A stretch of DNA of 64,000 nucleotides from Calditrichia bacterium. GTDB lineage: Bacteria > Calditrichota > Calditrichia > RBG-13-44-9 > J075. Positions 40,445 through 49,715 of the stretch are shown here, in pieces; the first letter of the stretch is position 1, and every line of letters begins with the position of its first letter. The stretch spans positions 192,321 through 256,320 of the forward strand of contig JANQRS010000011.1 in NCBI GenBank assembly GCA_028284445.1, read 5' to 3'. Under the pieces are notes generated by a model, which saw nothing but the letters and a program-made list of their open reading frames with translations, had not been told where the DNA came from and made no database searches. Made by a program: the position numbers and the translations under genes.

Positions 40445-41503
40445 ATGTTCGGCATCAAATTCATTAAAGTTCAACCTACAAATTTTGTTCTTCAATATAA
40501 ACGTGGAAAAGCGGTCCGTGAAGGGGCTGGTATATCTTTCTTCTACTTCTCACCAACGTCCTCAATTGCATTGATTCCTATCGGCAGCATGGAAGTGCCT
40601 TTCATTTTCGAAGAAGTCACCGCAGATTTCCAGGAAGTAACCGTCCAGGGGCAGCTAACCTATCGCATCGTTGAGCCGAGGTTGTTAGCACAGCTGATGA
40701 ATTTCACGCTCACATCGAATGGTCGGGAATATGCCTCGGAAGATCCAAAGAAGCTACCAACTCGCCTGGTAAATCAAGCCCAGGTTTTGACCCGTTCTGC
40801 CTTAAAGGGCATGAAGCTTCGCGATGCTCTGGCGCGCTCGGAAGAGATAGTAGAAACCCTGCGTAGTGGATTTCGAAATGCTGAGAACATTGCTTCACTA
40901 GGCATTGAAGTGCTGAGCTTGTCAATCCTTGCTATACGCCCGACACCTGAAACCGCTCGGGCGCTTGAGGCTGAAGCAAGAGAAACCATTCTGCGCGAGG
41001 CAGATCAGGCAATTTATTCGCGACGCAATGCCGCAGTAGAACAGGAACGTGCGATCAAGGAAAACGAGCTAAACACTGAAATAGCGGTAGAAGAGAAGAA
41101 GCGGCAGATTCGCGAAACGCAAATGGATGCCGAAAAATCGGTTCAGGAGAAGAAGCGCGAGTTGCGAGAAGCTGAGATGTCTACCAAAATTACGCTTGAA
41201 GAAAAGAACCGGGAGTTGGTGGGTTTGGCCGCGGCAAATGCCCGCGAGGAAGCCGACTCCCGAGCCTATGCGGTATCGGCGATAACCAAGCCGTTATCAG
41301 ATATGGACACAAAAGCCCTTGAGGCACTGACAAGCGTCGGTATGCAACCCGGACAGCTCATTGCACTTGCATTTAAATCGCTGGCTGAAAACTCCGAGAA
41401 GATTGGCCAGCTCAATGTTTCGCCCGACTTGCTTCGAGAATTGCTCGATAAGCCCGTGGCCAAACCAGCAACACGGTCGCAAAGCAGGGGCAATCGTCAA
41501 TAA
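40445..41503 (+). CDS. SPFH/band-7 domain protein
   Basis: A 352-residue protein. Residues 1-165 are an SPFH (stomatin/prohibitin/flotillin/HflK) domain beginning directly without a membrane helix, with V-T-V-Q-G-Q-L-T-Y-R-I and G-I-E-V-L-S-L-S-I-L. Residues 170-270 are a long charged coiled coil (E-E-K-K-R-Q-I-R-E-T-Q-M). The C-terminus is a short helical domain. It would form large ring-like assemblies at the membrane face. The next gene starts on the last base of its stop codon (TAATG), so both proteins are made together. Confidence 0.87.
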   Translation: MFGIKFIKVQPTNFVLQYKRGKAVREGAGISFFYFSPTSSIALIPIGSMEVPFIFEEVTADFQEVTVQGQLTYRIVEPRLLAQLMNFTLTSNGREYASEDPKKLPTRLVNQAQVLTRSALKGMKLRDALARSEEIVETLRSGFRNAENIASLGIEVLSLSILAIRPTPETARALEAEARETILREADQAIYSRRNAAVEQERAIKENELNTEIAVEEKKRQIRETQMDAEKSVQEKKRELREAEMSTKITLEEKNRELVGLAAANAREEADSRAYAVSAITKPLSDMDTKALEALTSVGMQPGQLIALAFKSLAENSEKIGQLNVSPDLLRELLDKPVAKPATRSQSRGNRQ

Positions 41504-42438
41504 TGCAGCCGCAGACTGAGAATAAGATTATACTGATCGTTCGCCGTTCCCGACTTGATGACTTGATTATGCGCTTCAATACCGAAGCGCAAGCAAGATT
41601 CTACATTGAGCATCTCGGCGCTGACTTTTCTGACTACCAGCAGGAAGACCAGGCCTACAAGGTGGCGATAAAGCAGGCAGAACAAATCTTGTCGCATCAC
41701 GGACGCCTCCAGGTGTTAGAACGCGACTTCCTGCCCAACTTCATTTTTGGTCCACAGGACACAGTCGTTGTTCTTGGACAAGACGGGCTGGTCGCTAACG
41801 TACTCAAATATCTTGATGAGCAATGGGTCATCGGCGTCAACCCGGATCCAGGGCGCTTGGAGGGCGTCTTGCTGCCTTTTGTTGTGTCCGATCTTGATCG
41901 CTTGCTGCCGGAGACCTTCGCGCAGCGACGAAAGGTACGAGCAGTCAGCATGGCTCAGGCCACTCTGAACAATGGTGAACAGATCTGTGGTGTTAATGAC
42001 CTTTTTATTGGACCAAAGAGTCACACTTCAGCACGCTACACGATTGAGAGCGGCGGGATTTCCGAAAGACATTCATCGAGTGGTATTATTGTTTCTACCG
42101 GATTGGGTTCAACAGGCTGGTTGCGTAGCATTCTGGCTGGGGCAACCGGTATAACCGCGGCCTGTTTGGGGCAAAGACCGCAAGATCAAGAGGCCGCCTT
42201 CGACTGGGGAGCAGACTTTCTTAGGTTTTCGGTTCGCGAGCCCTGGCCAAGCAAAACCACCGGCTGCGAGATCACATTCGGCACAATTACCAATCAGCAA
42301 CCTTTGACCGTCACGTCACAAATGGCTGAAAATGGCGTTATCTTTAGTGACGGGATCGAGAGTGATTTCCTGGAGTTTAATGCCGGTATAACCGCCACCA
42401 TTTCATTGGCAGAGAAACAGGGGCAGCTGGTCGTGTAA
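41503..42438 (+). CDS. NAD(P)-kinase-like protein coupled to the SPFH protein
   Basis: A 311-residue protein with the NAD-kinase/diacylglycerol-kinase-like fold. The phosphate-binding G-G-D-G motif appears as G-Q-D-G in V-V-V-L-G-Q-D-G-L-V-A-N, followed by V-I-G-V-N-P-D-P-G-R, the equivalent of the N-E/D motif as G-V-N-D-L-F-I-G, and S-T-G-L-G-S-T-G-W in the place of the usual T-P-T-G-S-T-A-Y. The changes mean that the substrate may not be NAD. Coupling to a band-7 gene suggests that it acts on or at an SPFH assembly. Confidence 0.8.
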   Translation: MQPQTENKIILIVRRSRLDDLIMRFNTEAQARFYIEHLGADFSDYQQEDQAYKVAIKQAEQILSHHGRLQVLERDFLPNFIFGPQDTVVVLGQDGLVANVLKYLDEQWVIGVNPDPGRLEGVLLPFVVSDLDRLLPETFAQRRKVRAVSMAQATLNNGEQICGVNDLFIGPKSHTSARYTIESGGISERHSSSGIIVSTGLGSTGWLRSILAGATGITAACLGQRPQDQEAAFDWGADFLRFSVREPWPSKTTGCEITFGTITNQQPLTVTSQMAENGVIFSDGIESDFLEFNAGITATISLAEKQGQLVV

Positions 42439-42506
42439 GCGTAGTCCCGAATTCCAGGGCGAATAGACACAAAACCTCACTGAACAGCGACAAGGATAAC
42501 GGGCAT

Positions 42507-43034
42507 ATGCAGGAAGCATCCAACCACAGCGATCTTTATGTCTACGGATACACGTTCAAGCGCCGAACTACATATATTCTTTGGCTATTTGATGGGCCGC
42601 GTGGTGACGTTTTCTTGTTGAATGGCTGCCAGGAGCTCATCAAAGGTAAAACTCCAGAAGACGTTCTGCGTCTGAATGGTTATCCGTCGGAAGAGATTGT
42701 AAAGAACGAACCTGTCAACATGAACTTCGATTTGTTCTGGCAGTCATTAAGAAATCTTGCAGAGGGGAAAGCCTCGCAGGTTAAAACATGCCTAAGATTA
42801 CTCGACGGGTGGGATTTCCTGGAAGATCTGGCGAGAACCTTTTCGCGAGAAGAGGAGCTCCGCCATCTCAAGTCACCGCGAATGAATAAAGCTTACCAAA
42901 AACTGTTTTGGGGCACCAATATGCTTTGCCCGGCGGAAGAAAAGCATTGGCATCCACACTGGAGCACGACTGAAATCAGAATGCTCCAAAAGAGACTGGA
43001 AACAGCATGGGATGCCTTCCCGGAGCTGTTATGA
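42507..43034 (+). CDS. Hypothetical protein
   Basis: A 175-residue cytosolic protein with a beta-rich N-terminus (D-L-Y-V-Y-G-Y-T-F-K-R-R, I-L-W-L-F-D-G-P-R-G-D-V) and a helical C-terminus with aromatic/His clusters (E-K-H-W-H-P-H-W-S-T-T-E). It lies 68 bases after the NAD-kinase-like gene. No family recognised; codon use is like that of the neighbours. Confidence 0.6.
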   Translation: MQEASNHSDLYVYGYTFKRRTTYILWLFDGPRGDVFLLNGCQELIKGKTPEDVLRLNGYPSEEIVKNEPVNMNFDLFWQSLRNLAEGKASQVKTCLRLLDGWDFLEDLARTFSREEELRHLKSPRMNKAYQKLFWGTNMLCPAEEKHWHPHWSTTEIRMLQKRLETAWDAFPELL

Positions 43035-43141
43035 CAATAACTCGATCTACGTGACCCCGGTCCTTGCCGAATTCCGATTGTTGCCCATATATTGTCATTG
43101 GAAGGCACATTTCATCGTCATGGAGAAAGGGCGTTGCTGTC

Positions 43142-43576
43142 ATGACATTTCTGGAAGACTTGGCAAGATATACAGCTGTTGGCACCTTGCTCGAAAGATT
43201 GCAGCCATTCGCCCTTGAACATATTGACCATTGGAAACAGGGCGAGTTTCATCACGATTTAGTTGTTCGTCTGAAGAACAGGCCGGATGAATTAGCAGGG
43301 CCGGTGCTTGTAATCAGCACCAACTGCAATGGCGGCGTAAAAGAATTAATAAACCTGGCAACAGTTCCCGAACGCTGGGCGCTCTGGAATTATCGCTGTC
43401 CGGATAATCCGGAATTCGAAGGGACGATCTATCCGGTATTGGGGCTTGTGAGAACGCACCACTGGTATGACCCACATGAATTGTTAAAACCCGATGCACG
43501 CAGTGAATACAAACCAGAGCATCGGCGGCGGCAACGAGGCGGTGGTTGGGTGCCGGTTGATTCAGAAGAGGAATAA
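43142..43576 (+). CDS. Hypothetical protein
   Basis: A 144-residue cytosolic protein: an N-terminal helix pair (F-L-E-D-L-A-R-Y-T-A-V, L-L-E-R-L-Q-P-F-A-L-E-H), a central V-L-V-I-S-T-N-C-N-G-G-V-K-E-L-I and a basic C-terminus (H-R-R-R-Q-R-G-G-G-W). ATG 43142 has AAAGGG upstream at somewhat long spacing; the open frame to 43064 includes implausible residues. Not recognised. It lies four bases before the DUF3592 gene. Confidence 0.55.
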   Translation: MTFLEDLARYTAVGTLLERLQPFALEHIDHWKQGEFHHDLVVRLKNRPDELAGPVLVISTNCNGGVKELINLATVPERWALWNYRCPDNPEFEGTIYPVLGLVRTHHWYDPHELLKPDARSEYKPEHRRRQRGGGWVPVDSEEE

Positions 43577-43580
43577 TAAC

Positions 43581-44054
43581 ATGAACGAAGAACGTCAAAG
43601 CATCTTGGAGCTCTTGAAAAACAGGGATGTGACTTTCCTTGGCCGTATTGCAGCGATTATTCTTGGCCTGGCCTTTCTTGCCGCCGGCATCTTTTTGTCA
43701 TTCCAGGTATCTTCATTCGGTGGGGACGCTCCAGTGGCAACCGGCATTGTCAGTGGCATCGAATCGGGAGTGAAGGGGGTCAAACGGGCGGTGCTTCGAT
43801 TTACCACTGCCAATGGTGAGCAGGTGGAAACCCGAGATGCATTTCAGATGATTTGGCCACGCTTCGAAGCAGGAGCGGCCGTCCAAGTTCGGTACCATCC
43901 CGACAACCTCAACAGCGCCACAATCGACATCGGCAAATGGCTCTGGCTTCAACCGGCAGCATTCTTTCTTGGTGGGCTAACTTGCCTGGGGCTCGGCATT
44001 TTCTTGCCCTTCCTCGAAAAATTTAAAATGAGCATAAATAATCAGGAAAAATAA
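43581..44054 (+). CDS. DUF3592 membrane protein
   Basis: A 157-residue protein with two membrane helices (about 21-43 and 122-145) flanking a soluble beta domain that begins A-T-G-I-V-S-G-I and contains V-Q-V-R-Y-H-P-D-N-L-N-S-A, the defining signature of DUF3592. Function unknown. ATG 43581 follows the previous stop by four bases. A longer protein with a similar core is at 58984-59715. Confidence 0.8.
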   Translation: MNEERQSILELLKNRDVTFLGRIAAIILGLAFLAAGIFLSFQVSSFGGDAPVATGIVSGIESGVKGVKRAVLRFTTANGEQVETRDAFQMIWPRFEAGAAVQVRYHPDNLNSATIDIGKWLWLQPAAFFLGGLTCLGLGIFLPFLEKFKMSINNQEK

Positions 44055-44136
44055 TCGTATTATCCTAACGGTCCGCCTTCTTGACCGGGCCATGGTCTTC
44101 TTCAGTTTCGCAGGCGCTAAGCGATAGTTTTACTTA

Positions 44137-45117
44137 ATGAAAACAGTATCTAGTATGTGCCCGATTTGCCATTCGGAAGACATTGATGAGCTTGTTGGTT
44201 GGGGTGACTTCACTATTTGGAAGTGTCGAAGTTGCTCTTTATTGTATGCCCTTCCATTGCCCACTGACGAAGATTTGACCGCTTTCTACCAGGGCTTCCT
44301 CTATAATCGCCCCGACAAAAGGGAGTTCGAAAAACATGTCGCACATCGCCGCCGGGAACTCAAAAAGCTGTTTTCGTTGAGCGCTGATAGCAAAAACAAG
44401 ACATTCTTGGACGTCGGTGCAGGCACCGGTGCCGCTTATCAGGCGGCAAAAGAAATTGGACTTGTTGCGTACTACCAGGAAATTGATCAGGAAGCGCGAG
44501 CTTTTGTTGAGGAGAGTTACGGGCTTGAAAATGATTACGTTCTCGATACATTGGACGACGTTGGCAGACAGTTCAACTATGTGCTTTCGGATAACGTCAT
44601 TGAACACTTGAAAGATCCGGTCGCCTTTCTTGAGCAGTTGCGCCATTTGGTAAAACCAGGTGGTCGGATTGTTGTCAAAACGCCTCATGGCGGCAACAAG
44701 GAGACCTGGTTTTTTCCAATGATCTCACTGCAAGGCTATGCGGCAAAAGCTTTGAAATATGGTGGCATGGCTAATGCGGCACGCACCTTCTTCCAAAGAA
44801 CCTGGGCGTGTGATCCACCGCGTCATCTTTACTCGTTTACCGCCCGGAGTCTGCGGCAGGCAGCTTTAAATGCCGGCTTTGCTGAAGAAGAGATTCAAAT
44901 CCTGTTTTATCAGCAACCCTTGTTCAAGTATTCCGTTACCGAGCGTTTTTTTGATGTTCACAAATACAATAGCTTGCGGCAGTGGCTAATGCGTCTTCCG
45001 GCCCTGATTATTTTACCCTTTGAGATTGTATCAAAAGTGCTGCAGCTTCTTTTTCGGTATCTCGGATTGTTGAGCCCAACCGGGATCAGCCTGGTCATCA
45101 ACAAGAACAAATTGTAA
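44137..45117 (+). CDS. Class I SAM-dependent methyltransferase with N-terminal zinc ribbon
   Basis: A 326-residue enzyme. Residues 8-33 are a zinc ribbon (C-P-I-C and C-R-S-C); residues 85-200 are a Rossmann methyltransferase with F-L-D-V-G-A-G-T-G-A, a D-N-V-I-E-H-L motif and L-V-K-P-G-G-R-I-V-V-K-T-P-H. The C-terminal 100 residues are helical with two hydrophobic segments. The family (Methyltransf_23 type with Zn ribbon) is often found in glycan or natural-product clusters; there is no such cluster here. Substrate unknown. Confidence 0.87.
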   Translation: MKTVSSMCPICHSEDIDELVGWGDFTIWKCRSCSLLYALPLPTDEDLTAFYQGFLYNRPDKREFEKHVAHRRRELKKLFSLSADSKNKTFLDVGAGTGAAYQAAKEIGLVAYYQEIDQEARAFVEESYGLENDYVLDTLDDVGRQFNYVLSDNVIEHLKDPVAFLEQLRHLVKPGGRIVVKTPHGGNKETWFFPMISLQGYAAKALKYGGMANAARTFFQRTWACDPPRHLYSFTARSLRQAALNAGFAEEEIQILFYQQPLFKYSVTERFFDVHKYNSLRQWLMRLPALIILPFEIVSKVLQLLFRYLGLLSPTGISLVINKNKL

Positions 45118-45149
45118 CAGTCGCTGACCGATACTCTTTTCGAATAGGG

Positions 45150-45716
45150 ATGTTCATTCTTATGTGGTCCTTTGTCAAAGATCATAAATGGCTATCGATG
45201 ACGGCTATTGCTCTACCGGTGTTTGTCCTTGGCCTCGCCATACCGCAAAGTATTGTCGTCCCTGTTCGGGGCGCCGGACCGGCAGACTGGAACCACGAAA
45301 CTTTCTGGCACGAACCCTGGGGTAAGTCAGGAGTTCATAAAGGTATCGACATCTTTGCAGAAAAAGGAACCGATGTTCTCTCGGCAACAGACGGCATCGT
45401 GATATTTAGCGGCAAGTTCGGCATGGGGGGCAAGGTGCTTGCGGTTCTCGGACCAAAGTGGCGAGTCCATTACTATGCTCATCTGGATTCTTCGGTGGTT
45501 GGGTTCGGACATTTGGTTCGGCGCGGCAAACACATCGGCTTTGTCGGCCAAACCGGAAACGCCAGGAATCGGCCGCCGCATCTCCATTATTCAATTGTGA
45601 CCATGATCCCATTTCCCTGGCGCGTGGATGAAAGTTCGCAAGGCTGGAAGAAAAGCTACTATCTAAACCCCAGCAAAATATTGTTGAAAGCACATAGAAG
45701 ACAAAACACCCAATAA
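45150..45716 (+). CDS. M23 family metallopeptidase (LytM-like)
   Basis: A 188-residue protein with one N-terminal membrane anchor (about 15-35) and a LytM/M23 domain. The zinc motifs are H-K-G-I-D-I in the G-V-H-K-G-I-D-I-F-A strand and P-P-H-L-H-Y-S near residue 150, with V-H-Y-Y-A-H-L-D between them. M23 enzymes cleave peptidoglycan crosslinks or act as scaffolds; all catalytic residues seem present. The start is 45150 or 45162. Confidence 0.87.
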   Translation: MFILMWSFVKDHKWLSMTAIALPVFVLGLAIPQSIVVPVRGAGPADWNHETFWHEPWGKSGVHKGIDIFAEKGTDVLSATDGIVIFSGKFGMGGKVLAVLGPKWRVHYYAHLDSSVVGFGHLVRRGKHIGFVGQTGNARNRPPHLHYSIVTMIPFPWRVDESSQGWKKSYYLNPSKILLKAHRRQNTQ

Positions 45717-45871
45717 ATCAACCACCTATAAATTTGTGCCACTGACAAGTCTGCCCGACCAGAATCTTTCAATCTTTGATCAGCACAAAATTCTTTTTCT
45801 CTAAAAATCATCTGAATTTTTGACAATATTCCTAAGGGGACGTTAGCAGAACAAGCCAGGGAATATCGACC

Positions 45872-46363
45872 ATGACTACTTTAAAGACCAGCCGTTGCGC
45901 ATTGCGCCCTTTTGAAATTGATGATCTTCAGGCACTACACGAATTGTGGACCAGTCCCGGTGTTCGAAAATACCTTTGGGATGATGAAGTTATTCCGCTT
46001 GATCTAACACGCGAGCTCCTTGAGCAAAGCATTGTCAAAATCGACTGTGGTGAATACGGACTATGGGGTGTCTATTTGGAAGAGCAAAATATGCTGGCCG
46101 GCTTTTGCGGATTTTGGCCTTTCCATGAACCACCACAGGTGGAGCTGCTATACGGGTTGGACAAGGCCTATTGGGGACAAGGGCTTGCCACTGAAGTTGC
46201 AAAAGCCATGATACCTTTAGGACGCGAGCTCTTTAGTCTCCAAAAGATACTTGCCAGCACGGACAAACCCAATCAAGCTTCGATCCGAGTATTGGAACGC
46301 TTGGGTATGAAGCAGGTTAGATTTGACGAGCAAAGCGGGACCTGCTTTTTTGAATTACCCTAA
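45872..46363 (+). CDS. GNAT family N-acetyltransferase, RimJ/RimL-like
   Basis: A 163-residue acetyltransferase with the RimJ/RimL layout (T-S-R-C-A-L-R-P-F opening, E-L-L-Y-G-L-D-K-A-Y-W-G-Q-G-L-A-T-E-V acetyl-CoA loop, N-Q-A-S-I-R-V-L-E-R-L-G-M-K end). The acceptor is unknown. Three further GNATs lie in this window (919, 37220 and 54765). Confidence 0.9.
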   Translation: MTTLKTSRCALRPFEIDDLQALHELWTSPGVRKYLWDDEVIPLDLTRELLEQSIVKIDCGEYGLWGVYLEEQNMLAGFCGFWPFHEPPQVELLYGLDKAYWGQGLATEVAKAMIPLGRELFSLQKILASTDKPNQASIRVLERLGMKQVRFDEQSGTCFFELP

Positions 46364-46455
46364 CCGGAACTTGCGCAACAAAATGCCGTAGGATAAGCAA
46401 TGCCGTAGCCTTGCGGTTTCATACCATGTCTTCTTGTCAATTCTATGGGGGTGTC

Positions 46456-47244
46456 ATGTTTCGCAGAATCATTTTCACAATCCTGATGTCCGGTGCGCTT
46501 TGTTTCGGCCTTGCAGCGACCGTGCTGCTCTTCCCGCAGTTTATGTTTGCCCATAACATTGAGCACCAAAATGTTCGTGTCTATGCTGCCGAGGAAATTG
46601 ATGAGTCAATCAGCGAAGCGATTGATCAGGCAATTGCCCTCATTGCGGTCAGTGAAATTTATGATCCTGAGTATGCCTTCGACGTATTCCTGGCAAACAA
46701 CACCATTTTCAATGATATTGACGGCGCCATCCTGGGTCAATGGCCGGCAGCGAGGGCAACACACAACAATGTTGTCGTCAAGGCTCCGCTTGACTTGGCT
46801 GCAGGTGTGGTCTTGACCGAGCGAAGCAGGATTAACTTTGTTTATCTGCTTGCGCACGAGATGACGCACTGCCTGCAAGCAAATCATTTTGGCATGCTGA
46901 CCTTCAATCCGCTTAGCCATCCGCCGATGTGGAAGCTCGAAGGGTATCCCGAATATGTGGCCCGGAAGCCGATGCTCAAGGAAACAGGATACGAACTAAA
47001 GCACGAAGTTGATCGATTTCTGTCAATAAGCGCAAGTGCTTCTGATGGCTGGGCATTAATCGACCAGGATCATTACTTGCCGCTAATTTATTACAAAGGC
47101 CGTCTGATGGTTGAATATCTTGCGGATGTTCGCGGCATGAGCTATGTTGATATTATTAAAGACAATAGAACAGAGGCGTATGTGTGGGAAGAGGTGATTG
47201 CCTGGCGGCAATCGCTGTCAAACGAGGAAAGCATCACTCCATGA
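46456..47244 (+). CDS. Membrane-anchored or exported zinc metallopeptidase
   Basis: A 262-residue protein with an N-terminal hydrophobic segment (about 5-27) and a zinc site H134-E135-M-T-H138, with the third ligand in W-K-L-E162-G-Y-P-E-Y-V, the gluzincin pattern. It resembles the exported peptidase at 2134-2877 in motif spacing but not closely in sequence. ATG 46456 has a GGGGG site; the upstream frame to 46411 is open but lacks a site. It overlaps the next gene by four bases. Confidence 0.8.
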   Translation: MFRRIIFTILMSGALCFGLAATVLLFPQFMFAHNIEHQNVRVYAAEEIDESISEAIDQAIALIAVSEIYDPEYAFDVFLANNTIFNDIDGAILGQWPAARATHNNVVVKAPLDLAAGVVLTERSRINFVYLLAHEMTHCLQANHFGMLTFNPLSHPPMWKLEGYPEYVARKPMLKETGYELKHEVDRFLSISASASDGWALIDQDHYLPLIYYKGRLMVEYLADVRGMSYVDIIKDNRTEAYVWEEVIAWRQSLSNEESITP

Positions 47245-47936
47245 AATGTTTGTTCTCAAGGCAAAATATTGCTCTGGCGCTTTTCAGCTTATTCTTGAGT
47301 GGTTGTGTCACATTCGCGCCGCCTACACCGCTATTTACCTACGGTGGACCTTCAACAAGTGGCGCGAAAACCTCAGAAGCCGCGGTCGCTGCCGGAACCG
47401 GCGTTACTTTGTTCGAAGGAGCCCATACCGGTGGGAGTGGATGGATGGGCCGCTATAATTACGGTGTCACAGATCGCTTTGATCTGGGTTTTGACTTTAT
47501 GGGTATTTCACGAATCGATGGCGGCACAATGGCAGTTAAGCTGGCTTCCCGCTACCAGCTCAATCCACATCTGCGCGCGGAAGCCGGGTTCGGTGCAGCA
47601 GATGACTCCGATGGGAAAAGTTTGGCTGCAGATATTGGTCTGACCGTTGGAACCCGACGCGAAAAACCCTGGAATTTCTATTCAACCGTGCGTTTTGCCG
47701 GGGCAAAAGGTTACCCCGGCAATATCATCTTTGCCGACGAAACACCACTGGAAGAAGATAGCGTTCCGCCGCCGGACACCTTCTTTGCATTGCTAAACTT
47801 TGGTGCTGAAGGACGCATCACCCAAAAACAAATGTTCGTTTTTGAAGGTGGGTATGGATATGTTTTCCCCGAAGGCCAGCAGGCTGGTCCCGCTTTTTAT
47901 TACTCAGCCGGTCTTGTTTTTCGAATTGGCAACTGA
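47241..47936 (+). CDS. Lipoprotein/outer-membrane beta protein
   Basis: A 231-residue protein with a lipobox (L-F-L-S-G-C22) and a mature part of repeated glycine-aromatic strands (R-F-D-L-G-F-D-F-M-G, R-A-E-A-G-F-G-A) ending V-F-R-I-G-N. This is the look of a small barrel with a lipidated N-terminus, or a periplasm-facing plug. It overlaps the zinc peptidase stop (ATGA), so the two are likely co-expressed. Confidence 0.72.
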   Translation: MKCLFSRQNIALALFSLFLSGCVTFAPPTPLFTYGGPSTSGAKTSEAAVAAGTGVTLFEGAHTGGSGWMGRYNYGVTDRFDLGFDFMGISRIDGGTMAVKLASRYQLNPHLRAEAGFGAADDSDGKSLAADIGLTVGTRREKPWNFYSTVRFAGAKGYPGNIIFADETPLEEDSVPPPDTFFALLNFGAEGRITQKQMFVFEGGYGYVFPEGQQAGPAFYYSAGLVFRIGN

Positions 47937-48002
47937 TAGCATTCAATAGACGTCGCTACTTTTACTAAAATCCTTTCCAATTACGAAATTGAGGAAATAA
48001 TA

Positions 48003-48686
48003 TTGAGAACATATATTCTCCTGATTCTAATTTCCTGCACTGCAGGTCTTTTTGCGACGCCGGAAACCGGATCTATGGTGAGGCACATATTGCTTGGCAC
48101 AAACGCTGAGAATTACTTCACCATGAAGTTTGTCAGTCACAACCCCGGCAGTCATTATGAAAGGCTGGACTCTACTTATGTTTGCCAATTTGACCTCGAA
48201 ACAAATACCCTGATCGACCAGGAGCTTATTTCTGCAAGCCATTTCAGCAAATATCCAGATGAGAACAATACGCCACAACGAAAAATGTCAAGCAGCATAC
48301 CGGCTTTTGACTTTAATGTATATTTGCAAGAAAACGGTGTTTATAGTTTTCAACCAGGAGAAGTTAAGGCACTGACGCAATATGACATCGGTGTTGACAA
48401 GAACGGAATTTACTTGCTGAAGGACCAGGAATATGCAACCGTCATGAAATCAGACGTATTGCAGGATCTACTCGATCTTCATACTTCAGTTGAATACAAG
48501 ATATTATCGGTTCAACGCGATGGCCGGATTGCACAAATGCTGCCGGGTACCGACACATATGTTTTTGTCTCTCTGTCATACGCCCATCCGGACACCGGAT
48601 ATCAGCAAGAGAAGACTGTTGCGCTCTCACGATCGAAGCTCTTCGAAGAAGTTTGGGTAGAGCGAGACAACGCAGTAAAACCATAG
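48003..48686 (+). CDS. Exported protein of unknown function
   Basis: A 227-residue protein with a signal peptide (1-18, ending L-F-A-T) starting at TTG 48003 behind GAGGAA. The mature part is a beta-rich domain with no motif that I know. It lies 15 bases before the ECF sigma factor gene; that position is suggestive of a target or sensor of the factor, but this is not shown by sequence. Confidence 0.62.
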   Translation: MRTYILLILISCTAGLFATPETGSMVRHILLGTNAENYFTMKFVSHNPGSHYERLDSTYVCQFDLETNTLIDQELISASHFSKYPDENNTPQRKMSSSIPAFDFNVYLQENGVYSFQPGEVKALTQYDIGVDKNGIYLLKDQEYATVMKSDVLQDLLDLHTSVEYKILSVQRDGRIAQMLPGTDTYVFVSLSYAHPDTGYQQEKTVALSRSKLFEEVWVERDNAVKP

Positions 48687-48701
48687 CAGGAAGAAGCAAA
48701 T

Positions 48702-49490
48702 ATGGACAACAATCAATTTACCGCCGAGTTTGAGTCCTTTCGCGGACAGCTCAAATCTTTTATCTTAAGAATGACCGCAAGTGTCCAGGATAGTGAGGAC
48801 ATCGTCCAGGAAACATATATTAAGGCTCATAACAGTCTCGACTCTTTTCGCGGAGAATCCACCTTGAAAACCTGGGTGTTTGCCATCGGAGCCAATCTTG
48901 CTCGCGACGCCCTGCGCAGCAAGAAGCGCTGGCCGGAAAATGTCACCGACATTTGCAAAGAAGCGGCGTTAGGCAATGAAGTGTTCTTTCAGGAGGCGAT
49001 GCAAATTCGCCACACATCGCCGCAAGGCCATTTTGAGATCAAAGAACATATTGCCTTTTGTTTTACCTGTGTGTCGCGCTCACTTCCGCTGGAACAACAG
49101 TTGGTTGTCTTCCTGAAGGAGGTGTATGCTTTCAAGGTAAGCGAGATTGCCGGCATAATTGACCAAACTGAAGCGATGGTTAAATACTACCTACACGTTG
49201 GCAGACAGAAAATGATCGAGGTTTTTGATCATCGCTGTTCATTGATTAACAAGCAGGGCGTTTGCCACCAGTGCACTGAACTGAATGGCATATTTAATCC
49301 CAAACAAGATATCCAGCAGGAACTGGTAAAAATTCGCATGGTGAAGGATGCCGAGAACGAAAACAAAGAGGCATTGTTCGATTTGCGAATGAAAATACTC
49401 CAGGAACTTGACCCCTTCGAATCTCCCGCTGCTGAACTACAGCTCCATCATCTCGAGCACAATCGCAAGGTGATGGAGGAAAAGCAGTAA
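48702..49490 (+). CDS. ECF-type RNA polymerase sigma factor with Cys-rich C-terminal extension
   Basis: A 262-residue sigma-70 family protein. Region 2 is clear (D-S-E-D-I-V-Q-E-T-Y-I-K-A-H, T-L-K-T-W-V-F-A-I-G-A-N-L-A-R-D) at about 25-75. Region 4 (L-P-L-E-Q-Q, V-S-E-I-A-G-I-I-D-Q-T-E-A-M-V-K-Y-Y-L) is at about 125-170. An extension of 90 residues holds C-S-L-I-N-K-Q-G-V-C-H-Q-C-T-E-L-N-G, a likely zinc or redox site, followed by a helical tail. No anti-sigma gene is adjacent, so the extension may be the regulatory part. An SRPBCC gene follows after 225 bases. Confidence 0.87.
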   Translation: MDNNQFTAEFESFRGQLKSFILRMTASVQDSEDIVQETYIKAHNSLDSFRGESTLKTWVFAIGANLARDALRSKKRWPENVTDICKEAALGNEVFFQEAMQIRHTSPQGHFEIKEHIAFCFTCVSRSLPLEQQLVVFLKEVYAFKVSEIAGIIDQTEAMVKYYLHVGRQKMIEVFDHRCSLINKQGVCHQCTELNGIFNPKQDIQQELVKIRMVKDAENENKEALFDLRMKILQELDPFESPAAELQLHHLEHNRKVMEEKQ

Positions 49491-49715
49491 CAGAGGCACT
49501 TGGCAGGAACGAAGAACGTGCACTGTTGCTGTCTTACGACGCAACCTGATGACGGCCACTGCTTTCATCTGCAAAAGTTCGCCTCAACTTATCGACGTGC
49601 TGTTATTACTGCCGACTGCCCACCGCCACTGTTTTTCGCTGCCACTGCCACTTTCTTTCCCCACATCCTATCCTTTTCTAGCGCTTCTCCGTCTAAGCTA
49701 AAAAAGGAGGACGCA

